Assembly: GCA_964458575.1 (NCBI GenBank)
Contig: CAYWMD010000025.1
Span: 1-64,000, forward strand
Direction: 5' to 3'
DNA length: 64,000 nt
DNA from: CAYWMD01 sp964458575
GTDB taxonomy: Bacteria > Verrucomicrobiota > Verrucomicrobiia > Limisphaerales > JADLHS01
Made by a program: the position numbers and the translations under genes. Below the pieces are notes generated by a model. The model did not search any database. It had not been told where the DNA came from and worked only from the letters and a program-made list of their open reading frames with translations. How positions within the stretch are numbered: position 1 is the first letter of the stretch; each line of letters begins with the position of its first letter. Shown here piece after piece: positions 9,122 to 18,058 of the stretch.

Positions 9122-12100
9122 ATGAATATGCGCCGGATCTCATGCCTCAGCACAATGGTGGCGATCTTAATCGTCCTCGGCGTCAGCAAATTGGCGGCAC
9201 AAGTCAATACCAACTGCTGCGACAACTGCTTCCCTCCCTATCCCGCCAGTTACTCCGTGGTCATAGAACCCGGCTTCAACCTCCTCGCCAATGTGCTTTG
9301 CCGCAGGACGAACACCCTCAGCGCATTGCTGACCAACGCGCCGGACGGTGCGGTGGTGTACAAGTGGGATGCTCAAACGCAGGACTACGATCTGAATGCC
9401 GCAACCTACACTGCCTTTTCAGGTGAATGGTTTCCCGACCTGACGTTGGCGTTGGGCGAAGGATTTGCTCTCTTCAATCCCGGAAATCCGTACACCAACA
9501 CGTTCTTCGGTTGCGAGCCGGATTGCCCACTACCTTGCAACCCGACCAACAACGCCTGCCAGATTCTGGGAGCTCCCGGCCCCGGCCCCAGCACTTGGAC
9601 CAACTTGTATAGCTGTCCGCCAACATGTGGTACGACGTTGCGAATTTGGAATGTCGGCAACCAGGACTGGGACACTTATACCTACCTCAATGGAAGTTGG
9701 TCCCCCGTCACTCCTTACTGGGGCGTTGGCTTGGCAGTGAAGGTTTGCGTCCAAGCCAACGCCAACTGCCTCTCCTGCTCCAACGAACTCCGCTTCACCT
9801 GCGGCACCAACAAAACCGTCGAATGCGGCTCGGCGTGGACTTTCGATGCGGTTACAGCCACCAACGACTGCTGTAGCAACAACATAACGATCACCGTCCA
9901 GAGCACGATAACCAATGTCGGCTCCTGCGCATCCACACACACCCGAACCTGGCTGATCGCCGATTGTTCCACGAATAGTATCACTTGCACCCAGACCGTG
10001 ACGGAGGTGGACACCACGCTACCGGCTATCACAAGCGTTCCCGTAGGCAGCAATCTCGGTTGTAATCCGCTGACGTTGCCGACGGATGCCAGCATACAGG
10101 CGCAAGTTTTGGCGACCGACAATTGCAGCACGCCGACCGTCAATGTGTCGCACGTGGATGGCGGCACCGCTTGCGCCAAAACGCGCACCTTTACGGTCAC
10201 TGCAACCGATACCTGCGGTAACGTGTCGGCGCCGTTGGCGGTAAAATATTCTTGGATCGAAGACACGACCCCGCCGGTTGCGGAGTGCCCCACGGACTTT
10301 ATCATGTCGCCACAGTCGAAACCCAAATGTTTGAACAAGGTCAGGATCCCGAGAATCGAGTTCAAAGCCACGGATAATTGCTCACCGCACAAGGATTTGA
10401 CCTTCAGCCAGGTGCCCGCCGCCAACACGGAAGTAACTGGCCGGGCCGTCGTGGTCGCGGTTACGGTTACTGACCGTTGTGGCAATGCTACGACCTGCCC
10501 GGTGACGGTCGTAGCGTACGACCGCACGCCGCCAGTACTTGAACTAGATCGGACGCACTTGGAGCCAAAAGGCCCGCTGCTCACACTTACAAACTGCGAA
10601 TTGCCCAATCTCCTGCCTTTTGCGAGCGCCACTGATGAATGCGGTTGCCCGGTGGTAATCGAGCAGATACCAGCCGCAGGAACAGTTGTCCGTGCCCCGA
10701 ACCCGCCAGCTCACTCTGTCAAAGTAACTCTCAAGGCCACTGATTGCGTTGGCAACGTGACGACCGAAACTTTTCAACTGGCGCTCAAATCCTCCGGCGT
10801 GGGTTCCCAATCTTCCAATCAGGGACTCCAGCCCTTGGCGGTGTGGAACACCGGCGTGGATCAGGATGGCAACCTGCTCGCCCCCGGAACGCCGGACTTG
10901 CACTATCAGTTGATCGAAGCACCGCTCGGGTATTCACCGTGGCCTGCAACTCCAACCGCAGTGCCGGCCAATTCACCTTGGGGCGCGCTCGGCTCCAGCA
11001 TTTCAGGGTGGATCGCGCCGGTGACGGCTCCTGACTGGGACAGCAGCGCCTGTCCACCCGGGGTTTACCACTACCAAGCCACCTTCGTTCTCCCGCAATT
11101 TGTGGATCCGGACACAGCGACGATCCACGGTCGCTGGGCCGCCGACAATGATGCCGAGTTCTTCTTCAACGGGGCTTCCGTGGACAACATCCTCCACCCG
11201 CAAAATCATGACGGTTGGAGCAGTTGGCACACTTTCTCGTTTGCCAAACCCAAAAACGTCGGCGCCGGGAATTTCCTGGCATACCCCGACGTAAACACGC
11301 TGGACTTCTACGTTACGAACCTGAGCGCTTCGGCGACCGGGCTGCGGGTGGAATTGACCGGCCTTTCAGAATGCGGTGTGTGTGATCCTCCAGTGATTGT
11401 GTTCATCACCGACAGCCAACGCATCTATGACAACGATAAAATGGGTAACACATTGGAAGTAGAGGTGAGTGGCACTCCACCCATGACTTACCAGTGGTAT
11501 CACAACAATGTCGCGCTGACCGAGCAACCTCAAACCGGCCCCTATCACGGTGTCCAAAAGCATCGCTTGGTAGTGAAGTATTCCGGACCGTCGGGCCCAT
11601 TGTTGACTGATCTGGCGGGGATGTACACTGTTGTTGTCTCCAACGAATGTGGCTATGCCACCGCCAGCACCATGCTAACCGTGCAGTCAAAAAAACCGCC
11701 GAAACCAGGAACGCTTCGGCTGACACCCTCCATCCAAGACGGAGATTGGGCGGGATGGCGGTTTGATGACCCCGAGTATCCATTGGCGGGCAATCCAGGC
11801 CCGGCCCTCCTCGTGCAAGGCTCCAACACCATGGCAATGGGCTTTGGTAGCACCGAAGACTTTGGCGTGTCGTCACCCTTGGGCTTTCCGGTCAGGCTGC
11901 TGGATTTGCCGGCATTGCCGCCCGATACCACGATCCGTTTGCCAGCGATCACAGATTCCAACCTCACGAGTTATACGCTTTTGTTTGATGTGTATTCGCC
12001 GAGCAATTCCAGTGGCCTGGTTCGAACCCTCTTCGCTAACCAAGGCAGCACGAATGGGGGCTTTACCTGGACGATTGACGCCCAGAATCATCTTCGCTTG

Positions 12101-12694
12101 AGCGGCGCCGTCGGCGGCACGGACGTGACCGCAGTGTCCAGCGCAACCGTTCCGCCCGAAACTTGGAGCCGGTTGGGGCTGGTGGTGGACATCACCGAAG
12201 GCGAACCGAGTCTGCAAATGTACTTCAACGGCCAGCCGGACGGCTTCGCCGCCCCCGCTGCAAGCGGTGACCCCATTCCAGGCCTTGATTTGGATTTGAA
12301 TTCCTCCAACCGCGCCGCTCTCATCCTCAGTTCGACCACGGGTGACAATGCCCCACTGCTCATAGCCGGCGTGTTTTTACAAACCGTGGCCCTAGCACCG
12401 CAACTTGTGGCGACCTATGACGGTCCGGATGCCGGACCTTTGATTGAAAGGGTCGCCATCTCCAGCTTACCGCCCCTGCTAAGTCTCGATCAAACCGCCG
12501 CGTGCCTTAATCTCATCTGGACTGGCGATCAGCATGTGTTGCAGGAAACGACGGATTTGAATTCCAACCAGTGGCGCGATTCAATCCTGCCTTTCATCGC
12601 CGAAGATATTAACGGTGCGGTGCGCTATACCGCATGTGTGACACCACCTCCCAGCACGCCGCGGAAATTCTTCCGCTTGACTGTCCGGCCGTAA
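9122..12694 (+). CDS. Large secreted HYR/Ig-like domain surface protein
   Basis: 1190 residues from the chosen ATG (an in-frame ATG at 9128 is equally possible). The signal peptide runs through VAILIVLGVSKLAAQ. A Cys-rich N-terminal region (residues 30-220) is followed by several modules with the pattern TDNC...TRTWxxxDxCGNxxxxxQ and DTTPPV, typical of HYR/Ig-like beta domains (residues about 220-560). A lectin-like middle segment and a concanavalin/laminin-G-like stretch follow near residues 900-1130. The protein ends with the window's shared C-terminal domain (W near -30, RKFFRLTVRP at the end). It is probably a cell-surface adhesin or matrix protein; no catalytic motif was seen. A strong terminator follows at 12742-12767. 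Confidence 0.8.
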   Translation: MNMRRISCLSTMVAILIVLGVSKLAAQVNTNCCDNCFPPYPASYSVVIEPGFNLLANVLCRRTNTLSALLTNAPDGAVVYKWDAQTQDYDLNAATYTAFSGEWFPDLTLALGEGFALFNPGNPYTNTFFGCEPDCPLPCNPTNNACQILGAPGPGPSTWTNLYSCPPTCGTTLRIWNVGNQDWDTYTYLNGSWSPVTPYWGVGLAVKVCVQANANCLSCSNELRFTCGTNKTVECGSAWTFDAVTATNDCCSNNITITVQSTITNVGSCASTHTRTWLIADCSTNSITCTQTVTEVDTTLPAITSVPVGSNLGCNPLTLPTDASIQAQVLATDNCSTPTVNVSHVDGGTACAKTRTFTVTATDTCGNVSAPLAVKYSWIEDTTPPVAECPTDFIMSPQSKPKCLNKVRIPRIEFKATDNCSPHKDLTFSQVPAANTEVTGRAVVVAVTVTDRCGNATTCPVTVVAYDRTPPVLELDRTHLEPKGPLLTLTNCELPNLLPFASATDECGCPVVIEQIPAAGTVVRAPNPPAHSVKVTLKATDCVGNVTTETFQLALKSSGVGSQSSNQGLQPLAVWNTGVDQDGNLLAPGTPDLHYQLIEAPLGYSPWPATPTAVPANSPWGALGSSISGWIAPVTAPDWDSSACPPGVYHYQATFVLPQFVDPDTATIHGRWAADNDAEFFFNGASVDNILHPQNHDGWSSWHTFSFAKPKNVGAGNFLAYPDVNTLDFYVTNLSASATGLRVELTGLSECGVCDPPVIVFITDSQRIYDNDKMGNTLEVEVSGTPPMTYQWYHNNVALTEQPQTGPYHGVQKHRLVVKYSGPSGPLLTDLAGMYTVVVSNECGYATASTMLTVQSKKPPKPGTLRLTPSIQDGDWAGWRFDDPEYPLAGNPGPALLVQGSNTMAMGFGSTEDFGVSSPLGFPVRLLDLPALPPDTTIRLPAITDSNLTSYTLLFDVYSPSNSSGLVRTLFANQGSTNGGFTWTIDAQNHLRLSGAVGGTDVTAVSSATVPPETWSRLGLVVDITEGEPSLQMYFNGQPDGFAAPAASGDPIPGLDLDLNSSNRAALILSSTTGDNAPLLIAGVFLQTVALAPQLVATYDGPDAGPLIERVAISSLPPLLSLDQTAACLNLIWTGDQHVLQETTDLNSNQWRDSILPFIAEDINGAVRYTACVTPPPSTPRKFFRLTVRP

Positions 12695-12741
12695 GCGAGT
12701 TACGCAACTCCGATCATTCAATTCATAAAATTGCACGCACG

Positions 12742-12767
12742 CAAAGCCGGGAATTTTCCCGGCTTTG
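12742..12767 (+). terminator. Rho-independent terminator after the large surface protein gene
   Basis: CAAAGCCGGGAA pairs with TTCCCGGCTTTG around a minimal loop, giving a 12-base stem followed by T-rich sequence (TTGCTTTTGCTTT). It lies 47 bp past the stop codon at 12694 and isolates that gene from the carB half downstream. Confidence 0.8.
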
Positions 12768-12838
12768 TTGCTTTTGCTTTCAAGACAGACTTGCCAGTCA
12801 TCCGGCGATCAGTCTTACTTTGCCTGGTATTTTAAGAA

Positions 12839-14629
12839 ATGAATCAAGAATTGCTCGCCAAAGCCAAGTCGCTCGGGTTTTCCGACCGGCAGATTGCCCA
12901 TTTGACCCGGAACTCCGAGGATGACATTCGCGCTTGGCGGAAGAAGCTCGGCCTCGTGCCTAGCTATCGCCTGGTAGACACGTGCGCCGCGGAGTTTGAA
13001 GCGTACACGCCTTACTACTACTCGACCTACGATCGCGGCGATGACGAGGTCAAAGGCAACACCGCGAAGAAGGTGATGATTCTGGGTGGCGGACCGAATC
13101 GCATCGGTCAGGGGATTGAATTTGATTATTGCTGCGTGCATGCGGCATTTGCCCTGAAGGAAGACGGATTTGAAACCATCATGGTGAACTCCAATCCCGA
13201 AACCGTCTCCACGGATTACGACACGAGCGACAAGCTGTTCTTCGAGCCGCTGACGCTCGAGGACGTGCTGCACATTTACGAGCGGGAGAAATGTTGGGGC
13301 GCCATCGCGCAGTTCGGCGGGCAGACGCCGCTCAACCTCGCGCTTGGTCTGCAAAAGAACGGCGTGAACATCATCGGCACGTCGCCGCAAGAGATCGAAA
13401 TTGCCGAGGACCGAAAGCTCTTCGCGGCGATGCTGCACAAACTGGACATTCCGCAGCCGCCGAACGGCATCGCGACGAATGAAGCGGAGGCGTTGGAAGC
13501 GGCCAAAACGCTCGGCTACCCGATTTTGGTCCGTCCCAGTTTCGTGCTGGGCGGGCGGGCGATGCAGATTGTTTATTCCGATACGGAATTGCAGCACTAC
13601 ATGCGCTTCGCGGTGGAGGCGTCGCCCGAACGTCCCGTGCTGGTGGACAAATTCCTCGAGGATGCGACCGAGGTGGATGTGGACTGCATTGCCGACGTGG
13701 GACGCTTCAAGAACGCGAGCGAGGGCGACATCGTGATTGGCGGCATGCTCGAGCACATCGAATTTGCCGGGGTTCATTCCGGCGATGCGGCGATGGTTCT
13801 GCCGCCGCATACGCTGGCGAAAAAGGTCGTTGAGACCATCCGCGAATACACTCACGCGATGGCGCGCGAGTTGAAGGTCATTGGCCTGATGAACGTGCAA
13901 TACGCGGTGAAGGGCGAAAAGGTCTATGTCCTGGAGGTGAATCCGCGTGCGTCGCGCACGGTGCCATTTGTGAGCAAGGCCATCGGCGTGCCGCTGGCGA
14001 AGCTTGCGGCCAAGGTGATGGCTGGAAAAACCCTGAAGGAACTGGGATTCACTCAGGAAATCTGGCCGAAATATTGGACGGTCAAGGAATCGGTTTTTCC
14101 GTTCAACCGTTTCCATGGCCAGGACATTCTGCTCTCGCCCGAAATGCGTTCGACGGGTGAGGTGATGGGGTTGGATGCGGATCTGGGCACGGCCTACGCG
14201 AAGTCCCAGATGGCAGCGAATGCGCCTTTGCCGCTGGGCGGGCGCGTGTTCATCAGCGTGAGCGACGCGCACAAAGGCGAGGTGGCAGCGGTGGCAAAAC
14301 AATTTGCCGGACTGGGCTTCGAACTGATCGCAACCGGTGGCACGGCGACGGTTTTGGAACAGGCGGGGCTGAAGGTGGAGCGAATTTTTAAGTTGTCCGA
14401 GGGTCGGCCCAATGCGATTGACCTGCTGAAGAACAAGGAAATCCAGCTCGTCATCAATACGCCGACCGGGCAAACTCCGCGCGCCGATGAAGTGAGAATC
14501 CGCACGACGGCGGTTTACACCGGCACCCCCATCATGACCACGATCAGCGGCGCCAAGGCGGCGGCTCTCGGGATCGCGGCGCTAAAGAAGAGCGGATACG
14601 GCGTGCAGACTTTGCAGGAATATCACTGA
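12839..14629 (+). CDS. carB: Carbamoyl-phosphate synthase large subunit, C-terminal half only
   Basis: 596 residues, compared with about 1070 for the usual single-chain CarB. It begins in the oligomerisation domain (LLAKAKSLGFSDRQIAHL, RLVDTCAAEFEAYTPY), then has the complete second ATP-grasp domain (LGGGPNRIGQGIEFDYCCVH, MVNSNPETVSTDYDTSD, VRPSFVLGGRAMQIVY, EVNPRASRTVPFVSKA) and the C-terminal MGS-like allosteric domain (IATGGTATVLEQAGL). This half phosphorylates carbamate to carbamoyl phosphate. The N-terminal half is not upstream: a terminator and an unrelated gene are there. The intact start and frame argue for a genuinely split carB, as known in Aquifex and Methanocaldococcus, rather than a fragment. 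Confidence 0.9.
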   Translation: MNQELLAKAKSLGFSDRQIAHLTRNSEDDIRAWRKKLGLVPSYRLVDTCAAEFEAYTPYYYSTYDRGDDEVKGNTAKKVMILGGGPNRIGQGIEFDYCCVHAAFALKEDGFETIMVNSNPETVSTDYDTSDKLFFEPLTLEDVLHIYEREKCWGAIAQFGGQTPLNLALGLQKNGVNIIGTSPQEIEIAEDRKLFAAMLHKLDIPQPPNGIATNEAEALEAAKTLGYPILVRPSFVLGGRAMQIVYSDTELQHYMRFAVEASPERPVLVDKFLEDATEVDVDCIADVGRFKNASEGDIVIGGMLEHIEFAGVHSGDAAMVLPPHTLAKKVVETIREYTHAMARELKVIGLMNVQYAVKGEKVYVLEVNPRASRTVPFVSKAIGVPLAKLAAKVMAGKTLKELGFTQEIWPKYWTVKESVFPFNRFHGQDILLSPEMRSTGEVMGLDADLGTAYAKSQMAANAPLPLGGRVFISVSDAHKGEVAAVAKQFAGLGFELIATGGTATVLEQAGLKVERIFKLSEGRPNAIDLLKNKEIQLVINTPTGQTPRADEVRIRTTAVYTGTPIMTTISGAKAAALGIAALKKSGYGVQTLQEYH

Positions 14630-15051
14630 ACGGCCGGCAACCGCGAGTCGTACGAGCGCGGCAGGCGCAGCCAAACCCAGGCCGAGGCGTTCGCACCACC
14701 TTCGAGTAATTTGATCGCCTTGAGCAGTTCCGCCTGGCAAAGCGCGTTGGCGTGATCGCATGAATCGCCTGAGTAATGCTTCCGCAAAAACGCCAAGGCG
14801 CGCCGGTCGCCGAGTTGTCCCAAGGTCCAAACTGCGCGATTTCGTTCCCGAAGACTGAGGTTTGTATCTTCCACGCATTGCATCAGCGCTGCCAACGGGT
14901 CGCCGGGATGCCGTTGAATGGCGGTCTGCGACATCGCGCGCACTTCCACACCGATTCGCAGGGAGAGGAAGAGGCAGGCGATCAGCCCGGTGACGAAACC
15001 GAGCGCAGTCAGCGCGAGGGTTAACTTGACCGCACGTGGAGTGATTTTCAT
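14623..15051 (-). CDS. Small membrane-anchored HEAT-like protein
   Basis: 142 residues. An N-terminal transmembrane segment (residues 10-32, LALTALGFVTGLIACLFLSL) is followed by helical sequence with a HEAT-repeat look (DPLAALMQCVED, LRERNRAVWTLGQLGDRRAL, FLRKHYSG). The start overlaps the stop of the VIT/vWA gene by 4 bases (ATGA), so it is the last gene of the PadR operon. Its 3' end overlaps the convergent carB stop by 7 bases. No catalytic residues are apparent; a role supporting the upstream VIT/vWA protein at the membrane is a guess from the gene order. Confidence 0.7.
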   Translation of the reverse strand: MKITPRAVKLTLALTALGFVTGLIACLFLSLRIGVEVRAMSQTAIQRHPGDPLAALMQCVEDTNLSLRERNRAVWTLGQLGDRRALAFLRKHYSGDSCDHANALCQAELLKAIKLLEGGANASAWVWLRLPRSYDSRLPAVQ

Positions 15052-17720
15052 CGAATGTTTATTTCGGCGGCGGACCTCCGACGCCCACGGCGCAACACGA
15101 ACAAGGCCACGGCACCCAACCCGATCAACGCGATGGAGCTGGGTTCGGGAATTGCCGGGACGGTTTGCGGGTCAACGGGTTTCAAGCCGGTTTGGTCGTA
15201 TTGTTGCTGGCTTTCCAGCACGACCGCACCGCTGACCGGTGTGACGAGTTGATAATTTGCGGCCAGGCGCATGGCGTCGTCGGCTTTCCGCTCGGCCCGC
15301 AGGCGGCGCACTTCATCGAGCGCCCAGAGCCTTGCCAGATGAAGGTCCGTTTCTTTTGCGCCACCTTCACGCGCGAGGGCTTCCGAATCCACCACCGTTT
15401 GAACGACCGTCCAGCGTTGATATCCGATTCGCCAGGACCCGATCAGTTCCTTGAGATCCTGCGCGAGATCACCTTTGCGCAGGACCGAATGAACGCGCGT
15501 GAAACCGTCCAGCTTTTCGAGGATGCGGTCGGGACCGGTCCCAACTTGCAGATCATAAATGTGTGGCGCGTCGCGGCCCGCGCGTTCGAGGGCCTGCACG
15601 AGCGGTTCGGCGGAATCGAGGAGAATCGGCTGCGGCGCGTGAAGCCAGACGATGACACTGCCCGGTTTTTGGGCCGCGAGGTTCCAAGCACGCAGCAGGG
15701 CGGGGGCGTTGTCCTGACCACCGCGCGCCTTGAATCGCCGCAAAGCCGTCGCGGCATCCGGGCCACGTCCGCCTGCTCCCGTCCCGTTGAATTCGACAAC
15801 CTCGTCCGATGCCACAAGGACGATCGTTTCGACGTCGCCGGTGAAAGTGCGAATTGCGTCAGCCGCAATCGCGAGGTGCGCCGCCATGTCGCGCGACCCG
15901 TCCACAACAAACACCACGCGGACAGGCGGCGTGTGGGTGATGGGCTGGATGGTCTGCCGGATGAACTGACTGTTCGAATTGCGAGTGTCCCGCGACCAGG
16001 CGACGAGCTGTGTCGGATCACGGACAACCGTGAGCAGTCCCTGTGACGACGCGAGTTCATGGTTCATCAACAAACCGCGCAAGGCCGAATGGACGGGTGG
16101 GGTGGCTTCGGTCGCAAGCGCGTTGCCGTGCGATTTGATTTCCCCCGCCTCGCCGGCCCAGACGGAATGTTGTACGCCCTCCGGAATGTTAAAATTCCGC
16201 TCCAGCAAACACGGCAGGCGTAATGTGCCCTCCGACGGGGAAGCGAGCGCAAGTGGTGCAGTGATACCCAGCCGCACCTTCATCATCCCGCCATTGCGCG
16301 GCACGGGAAAGCATTGCATCAACACGCGGTCCGGCCCCGCGGTGGTGACGAGCACCGGATCGCGGCGCTGTTGCACCGCGACTTTTTGATAAGCCTCGCG
16401 GACATGCGAGCGTCCGGCAAACGCGGCCTCCCGTTCCTCACCGTTCACCCACAACGTGAGGCGTGACACCACGCCGCCGGGCGGCAACAGGATTTGCGCA
16501 CGGGCCTCGCGGTCTTGCACGCCGTCGTTTCTGAATTCAAGCGTCCACTCCGTGTAACTCCAGGCCGCATCGGCGTCCGCTATCGTGTCCAAACGTGAAC
16601 TGCGAAGCGTCAGGCCCTTGATACGGCCACCCACTTTGTCGCCGCCGTGGTCTTCGTCCCAGGTCCAATCGTTCAATTCCGCGAAGGCACCACGACCGGT
16701 GCGCACGTCAGGCGCAGCGACGGAATTGAAAGGCCGGCCTATGACGCGGTAGTAAATTTCGCGGGCGCGCTCCGCGGGCACGTGGCTTGCCTCGGCGACG
16801 AGCGAGCTAAGGATGTCCATCTCCTGTGCGCGGCGGCTGAAACCATAACAGGCGCGCCGAAGCGTTTCCTCCCGCCCGGCCAGCCGCAGCCAGCGCAAGC
16901 CGGCCCGTTGTTCTTGGGGCGACTCGGAGGCCGCCTTCTGCAAGCCAATCTTGGTGGCGATGTTCGGGGCTTCGATCAAGGCCAGTGCCAGCAGTCCCAG
17001 ACCAAATCCGCGCCAGAAACCGGGCAAAGGCGCTTCGCCGACTGGTCCGAGTTGGCGCAAGTAACGCCGCAACCCCGCAGTCGCGATCAAGGCCAGCACG
17101 GGTGACCACGGCAACAAACCCCAGCCGAAAAATATGATCGCGATCACGCCGGGCAGCAGCAGCGGCAAAAATAGAAACGCGTAGTAACCGGCCACGCCGA
17201 TGGTGATGCCGTTCACCCAACCCAGCCAGTTCCGGCGACCTGCCCGCTTCTGGCGAATGGCATTCCACGTCAGCAGGTTCGCGATCGGCACGAATGCCAC
17301 GAGAAAGACGTTCCAGAATGTTGGCAGCGGGTCAAAGAAAGCTCCGGCACACATGTGCGTGGCCAATTCGAGCACGAGGGTGATGATCGGGAGAATGATG
17401 CCGGCGAATATCAACAAGACGCCGACGAACCGGCCCGGCCCGGCCATTGTCGAAATGGGCAACGACGGTTCGCTAGAAGGCCGTTTAGGCGGCCCGGCTG
17501 CGGGGGGCTCCGGCGCGCCAATGCGCGTCAACACGCGTTTCACATCCTGCTCGGTTACGACGGTGAGATTGGCTGCAACGATCTCGGCGTCCAGATGCCG
17601 GCGCAAGTCTTCGATGACTTCGTTCGCGTCCGCGCCGGAGGCCGCGAGCGCGGGGCGAATGCCATCAAAGTAACGTTGCAATTCATCGCGGGCAGCTTCA
17701 GTCCAGGTGGTCATGGTCAT
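15048..17720 (-). CDS. Multi-domain VIT/vWA membrane protein with PEP-CTERM sorting signal
   Basis: 890 residues. Residues 1-80 (WTEAARDELQRYFDGIRPAL and onward) resemble the HAAS/DUF1700-type helical domain often found next to PadR regulators. Four or five transmembrane segments follow (about 95-260). A VIT domain lies near 370-500 (WSYTEWTLEFRNDGVQDREA) and a vWA-like domain near 610-760 (VRVVFVVDGSRDMAAHL). The MIDAS is degenerate: DGSRD instead of DxSxS. The C-terminus is a PEP-CTERM signal (PEPSSIALIGLGAVALFVL then RRGRRR), which predicts exosortase/archaeosortase processing. The gene overlaps the PadR gene upstream (4 bases) and the HEAT-like gene downstream. Function is unknown; the architecture suggests an envelope complex under PadR control. 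Confidence 0.85.
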   Translation of the reverse strand: MTMTTWTEAARDELQRYFDGIRPALAASGADANEVIEDLRRHLDAEIVAANLTVVTEQDVKRVLTRIGAPEPPAAGPPKRPSSEPSLPISTMAGPGRFVGVLLIFAGIILPIITLVLELATHMCAGAFFDPLPTFWNVFLVAFVPIANLLTWNAIRQKRAGRRNWLGWVNGITIGVAGYYAFLFLPLLLPGVIAIIFFGWGLLPWSPVLALIATAGLRRYLRQLGPVGEAPLPGFWRGFGLGLLALALIEAPNIATKIGLQKAASESPQEQRAGLRWLRLAGREETLRRACYGFSRRAQEMDILSSLVAEASHVPAERAREIYYRVIGRPFNSVAAPDVRTGRGAFAELNDWTWDEDHGGDKVGGRIKGLTLRSSRLDTIADADAAWSYTEWTLEFRNDGVQDREARAQILLPPGGVVSRLTLWVNGEEREAAFAGRSHVREAYQKVAVQQRRDPVLVTTAGPDRVLMQCFPVPRNGGMMKVRLGITAPLALASPSEGTLRLPCLLERNFNIPEGVQHSVWAGEAGEIKSHGNALATEATPPVHSALRGLLMNHELASSQGLLTVVRDPTQLVAWSRDTRNSNSQFIRQTIQPITHTPPVRVVFVVDGSRDMAAHLAIAADAIRTFTGDVETIVLVASDEVVEFNGTGAGGRGPDAATALRRFKARGGQDNAPALLRAWNLAAQKPGSVIVWLHAPQPILLDSAEPLVQALERAGRDAPHIYDLQVGTGPDRILEKLDGFTRVHSVLRKGDLAQDLKELIGSWRIGYQRWTVVQTVVDSEALAREGGAKETDLHLARLWALDEVRRLRAERKADDAMRLAANYQLVTPVSGAVVLESQQQYDQTGLKPVDPQTVPAIPEPSSIALIGLGAVALFVLRRGRRRSAAEINIR

Positions 17721-18058
17721 TCTCCTTTCCGGCGCAGAACACGCGTTCCTTCGTTCAATTTGTCCATGTAAGCTTCCATGAGGGCGAGCACTTTCCGGCC
17801 TTCAGCGGTGAGCGTGTAGTATTTGCGCGCGGGGCCTTCACTGGATTCTTCGAGCCGTGTGCTGACCAGGCCCTGCACGCGCAGGCGCGAAAGCAGCGGA
17901 TACAAGGTCCCTTCGGTGAGGCCCAGCCCGGGCACATCCACGAGTGTTTTCACCAGTTCGTATCCGTAACGTTCTTTGCCAGCCAGCGCGCGCAGAATGC
18001 ACATGTCGAGAAGTCCCTTGCGCGCTTGCACGGTCCAGTTGTCGAAATAATCGCTCAT
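17717..18058 (-). CDS. PadR-family transcriptional regulator
   Basis: 113 residues. It has the PadR winged-helix pattern: KGLLDMCILRALAGKERYGYE, GLGLTEGTLYPLLSRL, GPARKYYTLTAEGRKVL. The start at 18058 overlaps the stop of the upstream membrane protein (ATGA), and its own end overlaps the VIT/vWA gene by 4 bases, so all are translationally coupled. A longer frame to 18487 exists but translates antisense-like sequence; MSDYFDNWT directly precedes the conserved domain. PadR repressors commonly control their own operon, and an inverted repeat on the operon promoter at 18754-18770 is a plausible binding site. Confidence 0.92.
   Translation of the reverse strand: MSDYFDNWTVQARKGLLDMCILRALAGKERYGYELVKTLVDVPGLGLTEGTLYPLLSRLRVQGLVSTRLEESSEGPARKYYTLTAEGRKVLALMEAYMDKLNEGTRVLRRKGE

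Noticed and set aside
12815..14473. A 552-codon open frame on the minus strand opposite the carB half
   Set aside because: It mirrors a confidently identified gene on the other strand, is rich in Arg/His as expected of GC-rich antisense, and has no recognisable domain.
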